Assembly: GCF_027943255.1 (NCBI RefSeq)
Contig: NC_072893.1
Span: 127,719,784 to 127,783,783, forward strand
Source: Anastrepha obliqua
Lineage: Eukaryota > Arthropoda > Insecta > Diptera > Tephritidae
DNA length: 64,000 nucleotides
Direction of reading: 5' to 3'
Shown here in pieces: positions 1 to 10,267 of the stretch. The position numbers and the translations under genes are program-made. The stretch's first letter is position 1, and the number at the start of each line of letters is the position of its first letter. The notes under the pieces were generated by a model. The model was not told where the DNA came from and searched no databases. It saw nothing but the letters and a program-made list of their open reading frames with translations.

Positions 1-214
1 AACATTTTCTTAAATTATTACACAGCTAAGTAGTACTCACGGCGGTTGCTTTCACTTTCCTAAAGGGCATGAGGTTACTTTTGTTCAGATTCACTTATCT
101 CACTATACTTTCCGTTCGCACTCTCTGTGTACCTAAAGTTCGCTAGACTCATCATTAAATTAGCGAATTTTGCCATATGCGACGAGCCCCACTATCAACA
201 TTTTGTGCCAGTGG

Positions 215-254
215 TATATAAACGCATGGTTGTCTGAGGAGAATTTAGTCATTC
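215..254 (+). promoter_or_regulatory. Core promoter of the phospholipase A2 gene
   Basis: A TATA box, TATATAAA, sits at 215-222, and an insect-type initiator, TCATTC, at 249-254 would place the transcription start near A251. The spacing of about 30-35 bases suits an RNA polymerase II core promoter. It leaves a 5' UTR of about 190 bases before the ATG at 438. No convincing downstream promoter element was seen. Confidence 0.6.
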
Positions 255-437
255 TGTTAGTCGCATCCGTGCCGCAAAGAGTACCAATCGGCTAGAAAGT
301 GCTAAAAGCATTTAACTCAATTAGATCGGGAGCAAGTTCATATTTGTGTTTCGGAAGCGTTTACTTAATCTACGGAAAGGGAAATAAACACAGTCAAACG
401 TTACATTATTGAGAAAGTGTTTCAACAAAATTTCTTT

Positions 438-1400
438 ATGATGAAAAGTTATAATTTCTTGTGGCTGATCACAGTGCTAGTGTTGCTTTCTTTCTACACC
501 GCGCAGACATGGTCAGCATATTTGCCAGTAGTTCAGAAACATAACCTAAATCAATTGGAAGAAATATACAAACAACACCTACGAATTCCATATACATACA
601 GTCCAGAATATCAAAAAGATAGCAACGGGGATGGAGCAGATCACGCAGTCAACAGTGAGGGCAAAAGTGATGGGAGAAGTGAAATGGCAACAGCAAGATA
701 CAACAACAACGACGCAGACACTTTGGCAGCATCGTACATCGACACGGACGAACAGGCCGCTGCACCAGGCGATTGGCAATTATTACCTCATGGATCATAC
801 GATAAAAAGCATGACGTAGTAGCTGGCAATGTGCCCGCATATGCGTGGTTTTCTGATCAGAGCGGTGTTTTTCATGCGTACGAAAATAGCGACGCGTACG
901 ATGCATTTAAAGGCGACAGTGACAGCGACATCGACGACGACGAAAACAGCGAAGAGAAGACGAATGCACAAATATTGAGCCGCAAGCGACGTGGATTCGA
1001 TGATTGGTTCATAGCACCCCATACAAGGTGGTGTGGGCGTGGTAATTCAGCCAACAATACCTATAACCAACTTGGCGGCGCTTCAGACGCCGACAGATGT
1101 TGTCGCCGACATGATTACTGTCCCATGTTTATTTCGGCTTTCAGTAGCCGCTATGAATTGTTCAACTATCGTCCATATACATTGTCACACTGCAATTGCG
1201 ATCGACGTTTCCGTACCTGTTTGAAAATGAACAACGACGATGCGTCCAACACAATCGGAGAACTCTTCTTTAATATGGTTCCATCGCAATGCTTTACACT
1301 ACGCAACGAACGCCAGTGTCAGCAACGTAACGCCGAGGGCGACTGCATAAAGGAGACATTTCGAAAGCGAGCTTATGTGCGGGACAACCAAAAGTATTAA
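438..1400 (+). CDS. Secreted group III (bee-venom-like) phospholipase A2 precursor
   Basis: A single-exon ORF of 320 codons. The start is one of two adjacent ATGs (438 or 441); the frame is open from a GTG at 417. Residues 1-27 form a signal peptide with a hydrophobic LWLITVLVLLSF core. An acidic, Asn/Asp/Ser-rich prosegment follows and ends in RKRR at residues 182-185, a furin-type site. The 135-residue remainder has the family landmarks: WCGRGN calcium loop, the CCRRHDYC catalytic His-Asp motif, CNCD, and many cysteines. The family hydrolyses the sn-2 acyl bond of phospholipids using calcium, outside the cell. This looks like an endogenous fly enzyme of the type found in several copies in dipterans; which paralogue it is cannot be told. 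The stop is TAA at 1398-1400. The gene stands alone and has no frame damage. Confidence 0.92.
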   Translation: MMKSYNFLWLITVLVLLSFYTAQTWSAYLPVVQKHNLNQLEEIYKQHLRIPYTYSPEYQKDSNGDGADHAVNSEGKSDGRSEMATARYNNNDADTLAASYIDTDEQAAAPGDWQLLPHGSYDKKHDVVAGNVPAYAWFSDQSGVFHAYENSDAYDAFKGDSDSDIDDDENSEEKTNAQILSRKRRGFDDWFIAPHTRWCGRGNSANNTYNQLGGASDADRCCRRHDYCPMFISAFSSRYELFNYRPYTLSHCNCDRRFRTCLKMNNDDASNTIGELFFNMVPSQCFTLRNERQCQQRNAEGDCIKETFRKRAYVRDNQKY

Positions 1401-3207
1401 ATAATACAATGTAGCAAATATACATATGTATGTATAGCGGAGAGCGGGTTGAGAAGGCGTTCAAAAAGGAATACTGAACTGAGACTACGAAATGTGCAGG
1501 GAACAGAGCCTTGAGAAGCTAAAGTGTGAGAAAGATCTAGAAATTTTTTAAAACAAAACACAAACATGTATGTATGTATGTACATTTGATGCCAGAAGGT
1601 GGCGGACTGCGGCAACCAAAACGTTGTGCTTACTGGAGGCGCTGTGCATGTATGCATGTGTGTGAGAGTGGTGTACATATTTAAAAAGCTACTTATGTAT
1701 TTAGTATGATATTTGCTCAGCACATATACACAAGTGCGTGTATATACATATAACTAAAAATTATTATATTTGAATTAAGGCTCGGTTATGAGTTAGTAGT
1801 CATGACTTCTTCCATATTGTTTGGCCTCAAATGATAAAAAGATTTGAAATTGTAATCTGCATGAATTAATAATTTGAGACACCCTGTCATTTTGAATTCA
1901 TTTTTTCTTTGATTTAAACATAACTGTTAAAAGTTTCGATAGAAAGAAATTTTCAGAATACAGTAAAAACAAACTTTTTTTAGCAGAAAAAAATTAAAAC
2001 GCATATCAAAAATGGAGAGGAGGCTCAGCCTGAATCTGTCAAACTTGTATTATTATTATTACTTCTTTTGTAGATGCTTAGATGTTTAGAAAAATAATTA
2101 GTATAAGCAACCTAGAGGTATGCTTTAAAAATAATGTAAGATGTTATCTTATACAGATATTTAAGTATGTATACTTAATAGGATTAAGCTTAACTTATAA
2201 ACTAAAAAATCAGAAAGTAGAGAGAAGAAACAAAAAAAAAAAAAAAACAAAAATAGTATATGTACATACATATGTAAGTGAAAAGCAATGGATTTAAGGT
2301 AGAATATTTAATTGGAAATTAGAAAATACGTATGTATGTGTATATGCATACGTATATGTGTTTTAAGATATCTACCGTTTGCCATTAATGAGATTATAGA
2401 ATTAGATTGACACAAATGTTTACAAGCATGCTTGTACACGTACGTACATATAAATAAAGACGAAAAAATCTGAAATAAATTTGGAGTTATTTGTAGTGCT
2501 TCAAAAATGTCGATATTTGCTATCATTAGCGGATAGTTTCCCCTTCCCAAAAATTTGAAAATATCGCTATACTATTCATTTCTGAGGCAGAATTTAGTAG
2601 ATGAGAATGGTTTCGATACGATAAAAATAAAGGCTCATTGTGATATGATATCCATCTATTAGCCATGATGAATATCAGTAGACATTTTGTATTGATATTT
2701 GCCTCCTGATTGAGGTCAGCCAGAAAGGGTGTAACAGAAAAAATGAGGACGCAATTCTTCTTCTTCGTACTTCTTGTGGCTCTAGCAGGCTTTAGTTTTT
2801 ATTTTAAGATGAGAAAATATATTTCAAAATTATTTTAATCTTTTATACTTATATTATTTATTAATTAGAAAATTTTTGAGTCCACTTGTAGAAATGTAGA
2901 CCATAATACGACCACTTGAACCTCAAACTAGGTGACTATTACGTTAATTTTTTTAAATCGGTAGTTGAGCTTTCCCTAATCAAGATAAGAAACGAATGGG
3001 TCTGGTCTGAAGCGGAAGGGCCTCCGGTCATTACACAATCAGCCAGCGTATTGGCTCCTGGCTCGCCATATTTCTACTGGCAATTTTGGGGAAGATTTAT
3101 GGACTAATACAAGTTTTCCGTGGCGAATACCAAAGTGTAACGAATTAAGATTCAGAGGTTGCGAAAGAATGAACAATAGCTGGTCCCTTCTGCGGATTTA
3201 ATATTTC
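1401..3207. other. Intergenic, no gene recognised
   Basis: 3' flank of the phospholipase gene, AT-rich, with TATG/TGTA microsatellites (for example 1567-1580, 2262-2275, 2330-2355) and a short TTA run at 2048-2060. AATAAA-like signals occur, the clearest near 2452. Short ORFs show no recognisable domain. Confidence 0.6.
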
Positions 3208-3218
3208 ATATTTTACTC
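3208..3218. repeat. Left target-site duplication of the jockey-type LINE
   Basis: ATATTTTACTC here is repeated exactly at 11645-11655, immediately after the poly(A) tail of the outer LINE. The 11-bp match fixes both ends of that copy. Confidence 0.85.
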
Positions 3219-3610
3219 GTGAAATGCGCTGGTAGACATCTATCAATAGAATGCAAAAACCAAATAAAGGAAGTTAAATGCGCCTTATGTGGAGGTAACT
3301 ATACCGCCAACTACAAAGGATGCGAAATTTATAAAGCACTTAAAGTCCAAAGATTTCCACCTCTGCTTAATAAAGAACCAACATTAAATACAAATAAAAA
3401 TAATACGCCAATAACAACACCCGTAACAAACATAATTCCCGGAGTCAGCTATGCTGATGTTGCATCTTCTTCAAGGGAACAGAGCAGGAGCTGACTAACA
3501 AATCTGAAAAAAAAAACAATGATATCGAAGAGCTTAAATACATGGTAAAATCCCTAGTCAACCAGATGACAAATATGATGAATATAATTACAATGCTTTT
3601 AAAGAATATG
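3219..3610 (+). pseudogene. Jockey-type LINE ORF1 (nucleic-acid-binding) C-terminal remnant
   Basis: Reads from the second half of one CCHC knuckle (CAGRHLSIEC) into another (CALCGGNYTANYKGC). A Pro/Thr/Asn-rich linker and a VSYADVASS motif follow, typical of the C-terminal part of jockey-clade ORF1. The 3219 frame ends at 3494; the coil-like end of the protein (DIEELKYMVKSLVNQM region, about 3520-3610) continues in another frame, so there is a frameshift near 3480. ORF1 proteins bind the element's RNA. Confidence 0.75.
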
Positions 3611-3611
3611 A

Positions 3612-4832
3612 ATGGACAAAAGTGGAAAAATTAAAATTCTAATTTGGAATGCAAATGGACTAATACAGCACTATTTAGAACTAAAATAATTTTTAGTTGA
3701 CAAAGAAATTGACATAGCATTGATTGCAGAAACACATTTTACTGACAAAAGCTTTCTGAAATTTCCTAATTATAAAATGTATGTAACAAACCATCCTGAT
3801 GGAAGAGCCCATGGAGGGACAGCTATAATTATTAAATCAAGCATAACTCACATAGAACAACTCCAGTATTCGACGCCTCATCTTCAATCCACGACATTGC
3901 AAATATATGACAAAAATGGACCAGTATCTATCTCTTCCATTTACTGTCCACCTAGACATATAATAAACTCGGATGAATATGACAAATACATAAGAACGCG
4001 CAACAATAGATTTATTGCAGCTGGTATTCTAATTAACGCAATTAACAAAAACAATTGCAGATTTATAAGTACCGGACAACCTACCTATTGGCCAACTGAC
4101 GAAAAGAAAATCCCAGACTTGATCGATTTTTGCATAGCCAAAAACATAAGGCATAACCAATTGACAATTCAGTCGTGCTATGAACTTTCTTCTGACCACT
4201 CGCCGATATTACTTGAATATGTAAGTTATATAAAATCTATAGATACATCTTTTCGCATACTTAATGCCAGAACCAACTGGGAAAAAGTCCGCCACCATAT
4301 TGACGATCAACTTATACCAAATGTGATACTCGTATTAAAAACGCAACTTGACATTGAACGTGCCATTATCCATTTCAACGACGTAGTACGAGTACTAGAA
4401 GCAGGGATCCGATCGGCACCAAAGCAAGCAAATAGAACAAATTCAGCAGCAACTGACATTTCTATGAAGAAGCAAATTATTGAAAAACGAAAGTTAAGAA
4501 AAAGATGGCAAAAAACTAGATCACCCGACGACAAGAGAAAACTAAACTTAGCAACAAAAATTCTTAAGGATACTTTAAACAAAAGAAATAACAAAGAAAT
4601 CGAAAACTATTTGAAGAACCTGACTCCCAACAAAGATACAAACTACTCTCTTTGGAAATGTACTAAAACATTAAAAACCCAAATAAAACATCAACCACCA
4701 CTAAAGAAAGATGACAATTCATGGGCCGTTACAAAAGAGGAAAAAGCGAAAACTTTAGCAAAATACTTTGAAGAGGTTCTATCAAATGACGAAGAAAAGA
4801 AAATTGACAACCAAAACAACTACCATTATGAC
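3612..4832 (+). pseudogene. Jockey-type LINE ORF2, endonuclease part (broken)
   Basis: The ORF2 start ATG is probably 3612. The N-terminal KILIWNANGL of an APE-type endonuclease is readable, but TAA at 3687-3689 stops it in frame. The frame then continues with IAETHFTD (conserved Glu) and HGGTAIIIK to the SSDHSP box (conserved His) near 4190. Between FIAAG and AINKNNCRF (about 4015-4045) the segment that normally holds the GDxNA-type catalytic residues is missing, so the nuclease would be dead. The frame runs into the inner LINE at 4833 and picks up foreign codons to 5003. Confidence 0.8.
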
Positions 4833-4844
4833 TTTACAAAAATA
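4833..4844. repeat. Left target-site duplication of the I-type LINE
   Basis: TTTACAAAAATA at 4833-4844 is repeated exactly at 10256-10267. It flanks the inner LINE and comes from the jockey element's own ORF2. Confidence 0.88.
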
Positions 4845-5005
4845 TTATTATTATTATTATATATAAGAAAAGTAGAGGAGATCCACTACTTTACATTTAA
4901 ATGGAGCACTAGTGTAAACACCTTCGGCTCGTTTGTTAATGAATTTACCAGAGTAACAATAAATAGTATTAATATCTTACATTATACGCTATTAGACAAT
5001 TAACT

Positions 5006-8000
5006 CTAAATTAACTTCCTAAGCTCAGCTAACGTAAGGTACTTGTTGATGTTCTTGATGGATTCGGAGTCATAGCTTTTCAGGGCATCGGAAGGGGTGT
5101 TGTAACCGAAGACGTTGAATCTTATTGTTGAAAAATGTTGACAATTATCGAGCAAGTGGATGACCGAGATTGAACCGCTGTTGCAAAATGGACACTGTGG
5201 AGGTGGAAGACCCTTAAGGAGATGGTTATGTGTTGCTGTCGTATGACCAATTCGTAGGCGGGAGAAATTTCTAAGATCGTTACAGTTTATTCCCCTCGGG
5301 AAGGTGGGTGACTGCCTTACCGAGTTTAATGCTGAGTAGTGATGCCGGAAATTATTCCACTCAGAAAGTTTGGCTTTGAAAAATTTTGCTTCTGAAAGCC
5401 TAAAAACATCTTCTTTGAGAATCACGTTGAAGGCGATAAGTGGTTGATTTGCTGCCAGTCTTGCTCTTTCATCAGCGGCTTCATTGCCAGGTATTCCTAC
5501 GTGGCTTGGAACCCACATGATTTTGATTAAATTGTTTCCACCAGCTAAAACGTTGCGGATCGTTGAGGTGATAAAGTTGCTTTTTGGTATGTTGGTTACT
5601 GAACGAATGGTGGACATGCTGTCAGTACATACAACGTATTTTTCACCAGTTCGGAGAGCATACTGCGTTGCCAGCAGAACGGCGTTTGCTTCTGCAGTAA
5701 AAATGGAGCAGAAGTTTAGTAGATGACCAGCGGAAATTGTGTTATGGTCGGAGTCTACTACCGCAAAGGCTGTGGTGGAAACAGTTTTAGTCCCGTCCGT
5801 GTACAAAAATTTCCATCCTTGTTCTTTTAGATTTAAGGCAAGTTGTTCGAAGGCTTGACGGTAAACTGTAGGAGGCGTTGTACTTTTCTTAAAAGAATGC
5901 ATGTCTAGGTACAGCAGACTATTAAACTGGAACCATGGCACAGGACGTTTGTAATCGAATTTCTCTGGTTTGATAGGAATACCTAGTTCATTCGCAGCAT
6001 TTAAACATCTCATAATCGTTGACGGTCGATATCCGTGTTTTTTCTTTCTGCTTGCCGAATAAACCGCCTTGAGCAATACTGCATTCTTGCACCGAAGGAG
6101 CTTTGGGATCAATTTGATGGTGTTGGCAGTAGCTCTCTCTTCGATGGTTGGAAGACCAGCTTCTGTCAAAGTGCAAATAACCGGTGAGGTCGGGAAGGCA
6201 CGTATGCTTCTCCTGGCTGCGGTGTGGTATGGAGGAAGAATGAGCTTAACATTGTTTTTCGCACAGTGCCCATAGATCGGTAGGCCATAGTCGATTTTAG
6301 ATAAGAGTAGCGCTTTGGTCGCATTGATGAGCGATGCTGGATGGACAAGACAGTGTTTCGACGATAAGTATTTGATTATATCTAATCTTTTAACTAGAGC
6401 TAGACTAAGGTATTTACAATGACTTTTGAAAGTTAGCTTAGAATCAAATATAATACCAAGAATTTTTAAAGTACTACATAACAAGAGGTTAACATTATTG
6501 AAGGATAGGTTCATCGGTGGACACATTTTCTTATTGCATATATGAAAGTTTCTGCATTTATTAAACGATATTTTGGCCCCAGACGTATTTGACCAGTTTG
6601 TTAATTCCGATAAAATTTGTATGAAATCATTCTGTACCACCGATAAATCTTTACATTTAGAGGAGAGAAGTAAGTCATCAGCATATATTATGTGGTTAAT
6701 TCTTTTATGCGTCGATATAATTTTGTTTATGTCTTCAAATGCAATAATGAAGAGGATCACTGATAGTGGTGACCCCTGTGGGATACCATTAAAAAGTTTG
6801 TATGTGTTTGAATATTTATTATTGACTTTGACTGAAAATAGGCGGCAAGTAAGGAAGTTTTTGACAAAGTTATATATCTTTTTACCGATTTTCCAAGACG
6901 CAAGATTTCGGAGAATGGCATGCGGACCGATTCTTTCGTAGGCTTTCTCGAAATCAATACTAAGAACAGATACGTGGTTTTTTGTGGAAAGGGCAGAAGT
7001 GACAAAATGTTCAAAAATAAGTAAGGCGTCCATCGTTCCCTGGCCTTCCTTGAACGCTACTTGATGGGCATCAAATAGTTTGTTTGAAAGTGCGAACCAT
7101 ACAATGCGGTTAGCAACAATCTTCTCTAGTGTTTTGCTTAAACATGACAAAAGTGATATAGGTCTATAATCAGAAGCAGAAGTTCCGCATTGAGACGATT
7201 TTGGAATGGGAAGTACTAGTGCATTCTTCCACGTGTGTGGGAGGGTGCCTTGGCTTAGGATGGCGTTGTACAGGTTGACTAATCGAGTTTTGACTACCGA
7301 TGGTAAGTTTTGCAGCAATGAATATGAAATACGGTCACGGCCTGGGGTTTTACCTGACATGGAATTAATAGTAACTTCAAACTCGAAAATGGTAATAGGG
7401 GACTCAATTTTTTGGGCTGAAGGCGATGGAGAGTTATTAACGTACTTTTCTATTAGAGTTAGATTTTTCTCGGCAACAAAATTAGGGTGGAAATTGGAGT
7501 CCTTTGAATAGCTTGACCAAACTGAGCCAAAATGATTTGCCATGTCCGCAGACGAGTTGATAGGGCCATGAGGGGTGTCTAATACTTTGATGGATAAGGG
7601 GGAGAAAGTACCCGACAGCATCTTTATATTAGACCAAATTTTTCTGGGGCTGCAATCTGGGGTTATTGTACTAGTTAACACCTCTAAGCTTTGTCTCTTT
7701 GCGTCTTTCAGTTTTTTTTTTAAATAAGCGTTACTTTTTTTGTATTCCAATAGATTGGAAAGGGAACGATGCCTCTTATAATTATGCCAAAGGGTTTGTT
7801 TTTTGTTACGTAAAGAAGAAAGAAATTGAGACCAATAAGGCACCATGGTTTTGTGAAATTTGTTTTGTGTTTGGGGAATAGATAGGTGAGCAGCTGTACG
7901 AATAGTTTTAGTTATATTGTTGGCCTCTTTGCTGATCGTAGATGATTGGTTGTACTTAAACGACGTTACAGTTGCCGTACGTTGGAAAAGTTCCCAGTTC

Positions 8001-8707
8001 GCCTTTTGTGTTATAAACTTTGGTTTAGGGGTCCCTGGATTGGACAAGGCGGCTACAACTTTAGTGAGAAGGTAGAAATGATCACTGCCGTGGAGAAAAG
8101 GCGAAGTGGAACAAGAGAGTTTTGGGGCCAAGCTCGCCGAGCACATGCTAACGTCTACATGGGTAAATGTCTGGTGAGTTGAGAAATGAGTTGGCGCCAA
8201 GTCGTTTAACACTATGTAGTTATTTAGAAGGATGAAATCCTCTACTATTTTGCCTCTGGAGTAATCCGAAGTGGACCCCCAAAGGGGGCTCCACGCGTTC
8301 AAGTCACCGATCAAGAGTATATCTGTAGTAATACTAGAGGTTATGTCTAGAAGCATTTTTAGATTAAAAGGTTGTTGCGGAGGAATATAGACAGAAACGA
8401 CAGTAAATTTGAAACCTAAATTGACTTCGACGGCAATGACTGACAACGGGGATATAATGTCTAATAATTTGTGGGGCGTGCCTTTTTTTACTATGACGCA
8501 TATGCCTTGCTTTGAGGTAGCGTTATGGGGCAGGTTATGAAAGTAGCTATGAAACGAATTCGAAATAGGCGCAGACCTATTGAAGGGGATGTGAGTTTCC
8601 TGCAGGCAAACTATAGATGGAGATAAGTCTTTAATTAGTAGTTTTAATTCATTTAAATTTTTATAAAGTCCATGGATATTCCAATGAAGTATATCAAAGG
8701 TCATCAT
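5006..8707 (-). CDS. I-clade LINE ORF2: endonuclease, reverse transcriptase, RNase H
   Basis: 1233 codons without a break, starting at ATG 8707, 11 bases before the ORF1 stop codon ends its frame. Order of domains: APE endonuclease (residues about 1-220: LQETHIPFN with the catalytic Glu, LIGDLNAWSP, GSDHFYL); reverse transcriptase (about 480-760: VLSIDFEKAYERIG, GIPQGSPLS, IIYADDLLLSS with the YADD active site); RNase H (about 950-1085: YTDGTK, TAEANAVL, CTDSMSTIRS, WVPSHVGIPGNEAADERAR). A Cys/His cluster (CPFCNSGSISVIHLLDNCQH) lies near the C-terminus, as in I/R1/jockey relatives. The enzyme nicks the target and copies the element RNA in place. All catalytic residues I could check are present. 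Confidence 0.95.
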   Translation of the reverse strand: MMTFDILHWNIHGLYKNLNELKLLIKDLSPSIVCLQETHIPFNRSAPISNSFHSYFHNLPHNATSKQGICVIVKKGTPHKLLDIISPLSVIAVEVNLGFKFTVVSVYIPPQQPFNLKMLLDITSSITTDILLIGDLNAWSPLWGSTSDYSRGKIVEDFILLNNYIVLNDLAPTHFSTHQTFTHVDVSMCSASLAPKLSCSTSPFLHGSDHFYLLTKVVAALSNPGTPKPKFITQKANWELFQRTATVTSFKYNQSSTISKEANNITKTIRTAAHLSIPQTQNKFHKTMVPYWSQFLSSLRNKKQTLWHNYKRHRSLSNLLEYKKSNAYLKKKLKDAKRQSLEVLTSTITPDCSPRKIWSNIKMLSGTFSPLSIKVLDTPHGPINSSADMANHFGSVWSSYSKDSNFHPNFVAEKNLTLIEKYVNNSPSPSAQKIESPITIFEFEVTINSMSGKTPGRDRISYSLLQNLPSVVKTRLVNLYNAILSQGTLPHTWKNALVLPIPKSSQCGTSASDYRPISLLSCLSKTLEKIVANRIVWFALSNKLFDAHQVAFKEGQGTMDALLIFEHFVTSALSTKNHVSVLSIDFEKAYERIGPHAILRNLASWKIGKKIYNFVKNFLTCRLFSVKVNNKYSNTYKLFNGIPQGSPLSVILFIIAFEDINKIISTHKRINHIIYADDLLLSSKCKDLSVVQNDFIQILSELTNWSNTSGAKISFNKCRNFHICNKKMCPPMNLSFNNVNLLLCSTLKILGIIFDSKLTFKSHCKYLSLALVKRLDIIKYLSSKHCLVHPASLINATKALLLSKIDYGLPIYGHCAKNNVKLILPPYHTAARRSIRAFPTSPVICTLTEAGLPTIEERATANTIKLIPKLLRCKNAVLLKAVYSASRKKKHGYRPSTIMRCLNAANELGIPIKPEKFDYKRPVPWFQFNSLLYLDMHSFKKSTTPPTVYRQAFEQLALNLKEQGWKFLYTDGTKTVSTTAFAVVDSDHNTISAGHLLNFCSIFTAEANAVLLATQYALRTGEKYVVCTDSMSTIRSVTNIPKSNFITSTIRNVLAGGNNLIKIMWVPSHVGIPGNEAADERARLAANQPLIAFNVILKEDVFRLSEAKFFKAKLSEWNNFRHHYSALNSVRQSPTFPRGINCNDLRNFSRLRIGHTTATHNHLLKGLPPPQCPFCNSGSISVIHLLDNCQHFSTIRFNVFGYNTPSDALKSYDSESIKNINKYLTLAELRKLI

Positions 8708-10115
8708 TGGAGTTACTAAACCTATCTGATCTTTCGCTTTCAGAGTCAGAGGTCATCCGTGTTGAAGAGAAATAGCGGTTTTGATTTAAAAGTTCCTGGG
8801 TTAAACGAGTGATAGGTGAAGAGATTGTAGAATTAGAGATCGGTTGTGATTGCACAGTGTTGCTTGAAGTAGTTGTTACATTAATGGAAGTTGAAGGTGG
8901 AGATATGTTGGATGATTTACTTGGTGGTGGAGAGAAAGTAGGTGAGTTAGAAGTAGTGCTGCTTGATGGAGCTGTTAGATTAATGGAAGTTGGAGATTGA
9001 TCAACATTAGATGATTGACTTGATTGTAGGGGGAGAGAAGATGAGTTGTAGTTCGTTTGATCATTGGTATTTGCTGGCTTAACGATATTTTTGCTTGAAC
9101 TCGAAGTGGTATGTTCTTGCTGGAGTAGTAATACGTTCTTGCTAGTGTTTGTTTCTGTTACTGGTTGAATGATTTTGTTGCTGGATGTGACACCAGCGAA
9201 AGAAAAGGGAGCTGAGGTAGAGGGAAGTTGAGAAGAGTAAAACTCTCTCGCTTGCTTCAATGTGCATTTACGTTGGGTTTTTATTTTAAGGATTTCCTTT
9301 TGTTGCAAAAATTTTGGGCATTTATTGTAGCTGGATGGATGTTCTTCATGGCAGTTTGCGCACCTTATGCGTGAACACTCTAAGTCTGGATGAGGGGGGA
9401 GGCTGCATACTTGACACAATGGAGCATTATTGCAATGTTTTTTAGTATGACCTAAATACTGGCAAGACTTACAACGCATCGGATTCGGGAAATATTCCCT
9501 CACCTTGACTTTATACCAAGATATGTTGATGGTTTCTGGAATTCTGAAAGCATCAAAAGTAAGAAGGATGACTCCGCTTGGTGTTGCTTTGTTATCAACT
9601 ATCCTAGTGAATTTGAAACAACTTACTACACCCTCCGTTGATAGTTCTTTTACGATTTCTTCATCAGGAAGAGACTTGAGAAAAGGAGCGAAGACCGTCC
9701 CTTTCACGAAGTTGAGGTTATCGTGGTATTTGCATGTGATATCGCATATTCCTGGAAGTTGTTTGGCAGCTATAAATTTTTCTGCAGTATGCTTGTCTTT
9801 GACCAGTAGTAAAAGGTTTCCATCTCTCAGTTCTGAAATTTTTTCTATGTTTTTGCTTAACACGTTTAATGATTTTTGCACTGCGAAGCATGAATAATGC
9901 GATATGGGCTTCTGATAATTAGTAGAAGAAACAACAATGTATTTTGGGGTGGATATTGTTTTGCTAAGATCTGGAAGATCAGGAAAATCGTCGAATTTAA
10001 TTGGACGTTTTTTCTTCCGTTTGGGGGAGGACGCTAAGGTAGCGAACCTATTATCCCCTAAATTATGCGCCCCGGGGGGCATTCTGTCACTGTTTAATAG
10101 AAATAAATTAAGCAT
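8694..10115 (-). CDS. I-clade LINE ORF1: CCHC nucleic-acid-binding protein
   Basis: 473 codons from ATG 10115; a second in-frame ATG at 10082 (MPPGAHNLGD) is an equally possible start. Residues from about 40 include a basic KRKKKRP stretch. Three knuckles follow near residues 215-270: CKSCQYLGHTKKHC and CQVCSLPPHPDLEC (both CX2CX4HX4C) and CANCHEEHPSSYNKC. The C-terminal third is Ser/Thr/Asn/Pro-rich and probably disordered. I-type ORF1 proteins coat the element RNA. The ORF ends in TGA at 8694-8696 inside the start of ORF2. Confidence 0.9.
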   Translation of the reverse strand: MLNLFLLNSDRMPPGAHNLGDNRFATLASSPKRKKKRPIKFDDFPDLPDLSKTISTPKYIVVSSTNYQKPISHYSCFAVQKSLNVLSKNIEKISELRDGNLLLLVKDKHTAEKFIAAKQLPGICDITCKYHDNLNFVKGTVFAPFLKSLPDEEIVKELSTEGVVSCFKFTRIVDNKATPSGVILLTFDAFRIPETINISWYKVKVREYFPNPMRCKSCQYLGHTKKHCNNAPLCQVCSLPPHPDLECSRIRCANCHEEHPSSYNKCPKFLQQKEILKIKTQRKCTLKQAREFYSSQLPSTSAPFSFAGVTSSNKIIQPVTETNTSKNVLLLQQEHTTSSSSKNIVKPANTNDQTNYNSSSLPLQSSQSSNVDQSPTSINLTAPSSSTTSNSPTFSPPPSKSSNISPPSTSINVTTTSSNTVQSQPISNSTISSPITRLTQELLNQNRYFSSTRMTSDSESERSDRFSNSNDDL

Positions 10116-10255
10116 GTGGTACACTTGAAAATAAGCAAATGGAAAAAACCAAACGTAAGAGTGTAGTTGTTGGTATATAACTGCACCGCGAATGAAGGAA
10201 CTCAGAGAACACTATCGAAACACAACCGTATGCTACGAATGTCAGTCGATGACTG

Positions 10256-10267
10256 TTTACAAAAATA
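10256..10267. repeat. Right target-site duplication of the I-type LINE
   Basis: Exact copy of the 12 bases at 4833-4844. The jockey reading resumes right after it at 10268. Confidence 0.88.

Larger units (their letters stand above)
4845..10255 (-). mobile_element. Full-length I-clade LINE (about 5.4 kb), apparently intact
   Basis: On the minus strand the element starts at 10255 with CAGTC, a start typical of I/jockey-type LINEs. It has about 140 bases of 5' UTR, ORF1 (8694-10115), ORF2 (5006-8707) overlapping ORF1 by 14 bases, about 140 bases of 3' UTR, and a (TAA)n tail, seen on the plus strand as TTATTATTATT from 4845. TAA tails and an RNase H domain are hallmarks of the I clade. Both ORFs are uninterrupted, and 12-bp target duplications are identical on both sides, so insertion was recent. 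Total length is close to that of the Drosophila I factor. Confidence 0.93.

Noticed and set aside
417..437. Upstream GTG as start of the phospholipase protein
   Set aside because: GTG is not a normal start in animals, and two ATGs follow at 438 and 441 directly before the signal peptide.
3639..4594. Antisense ORFs within the jockey-type LINE, for example 4307-4594 minus
   Set aside because: They are shadows of the LINE coding frame and lack family features.
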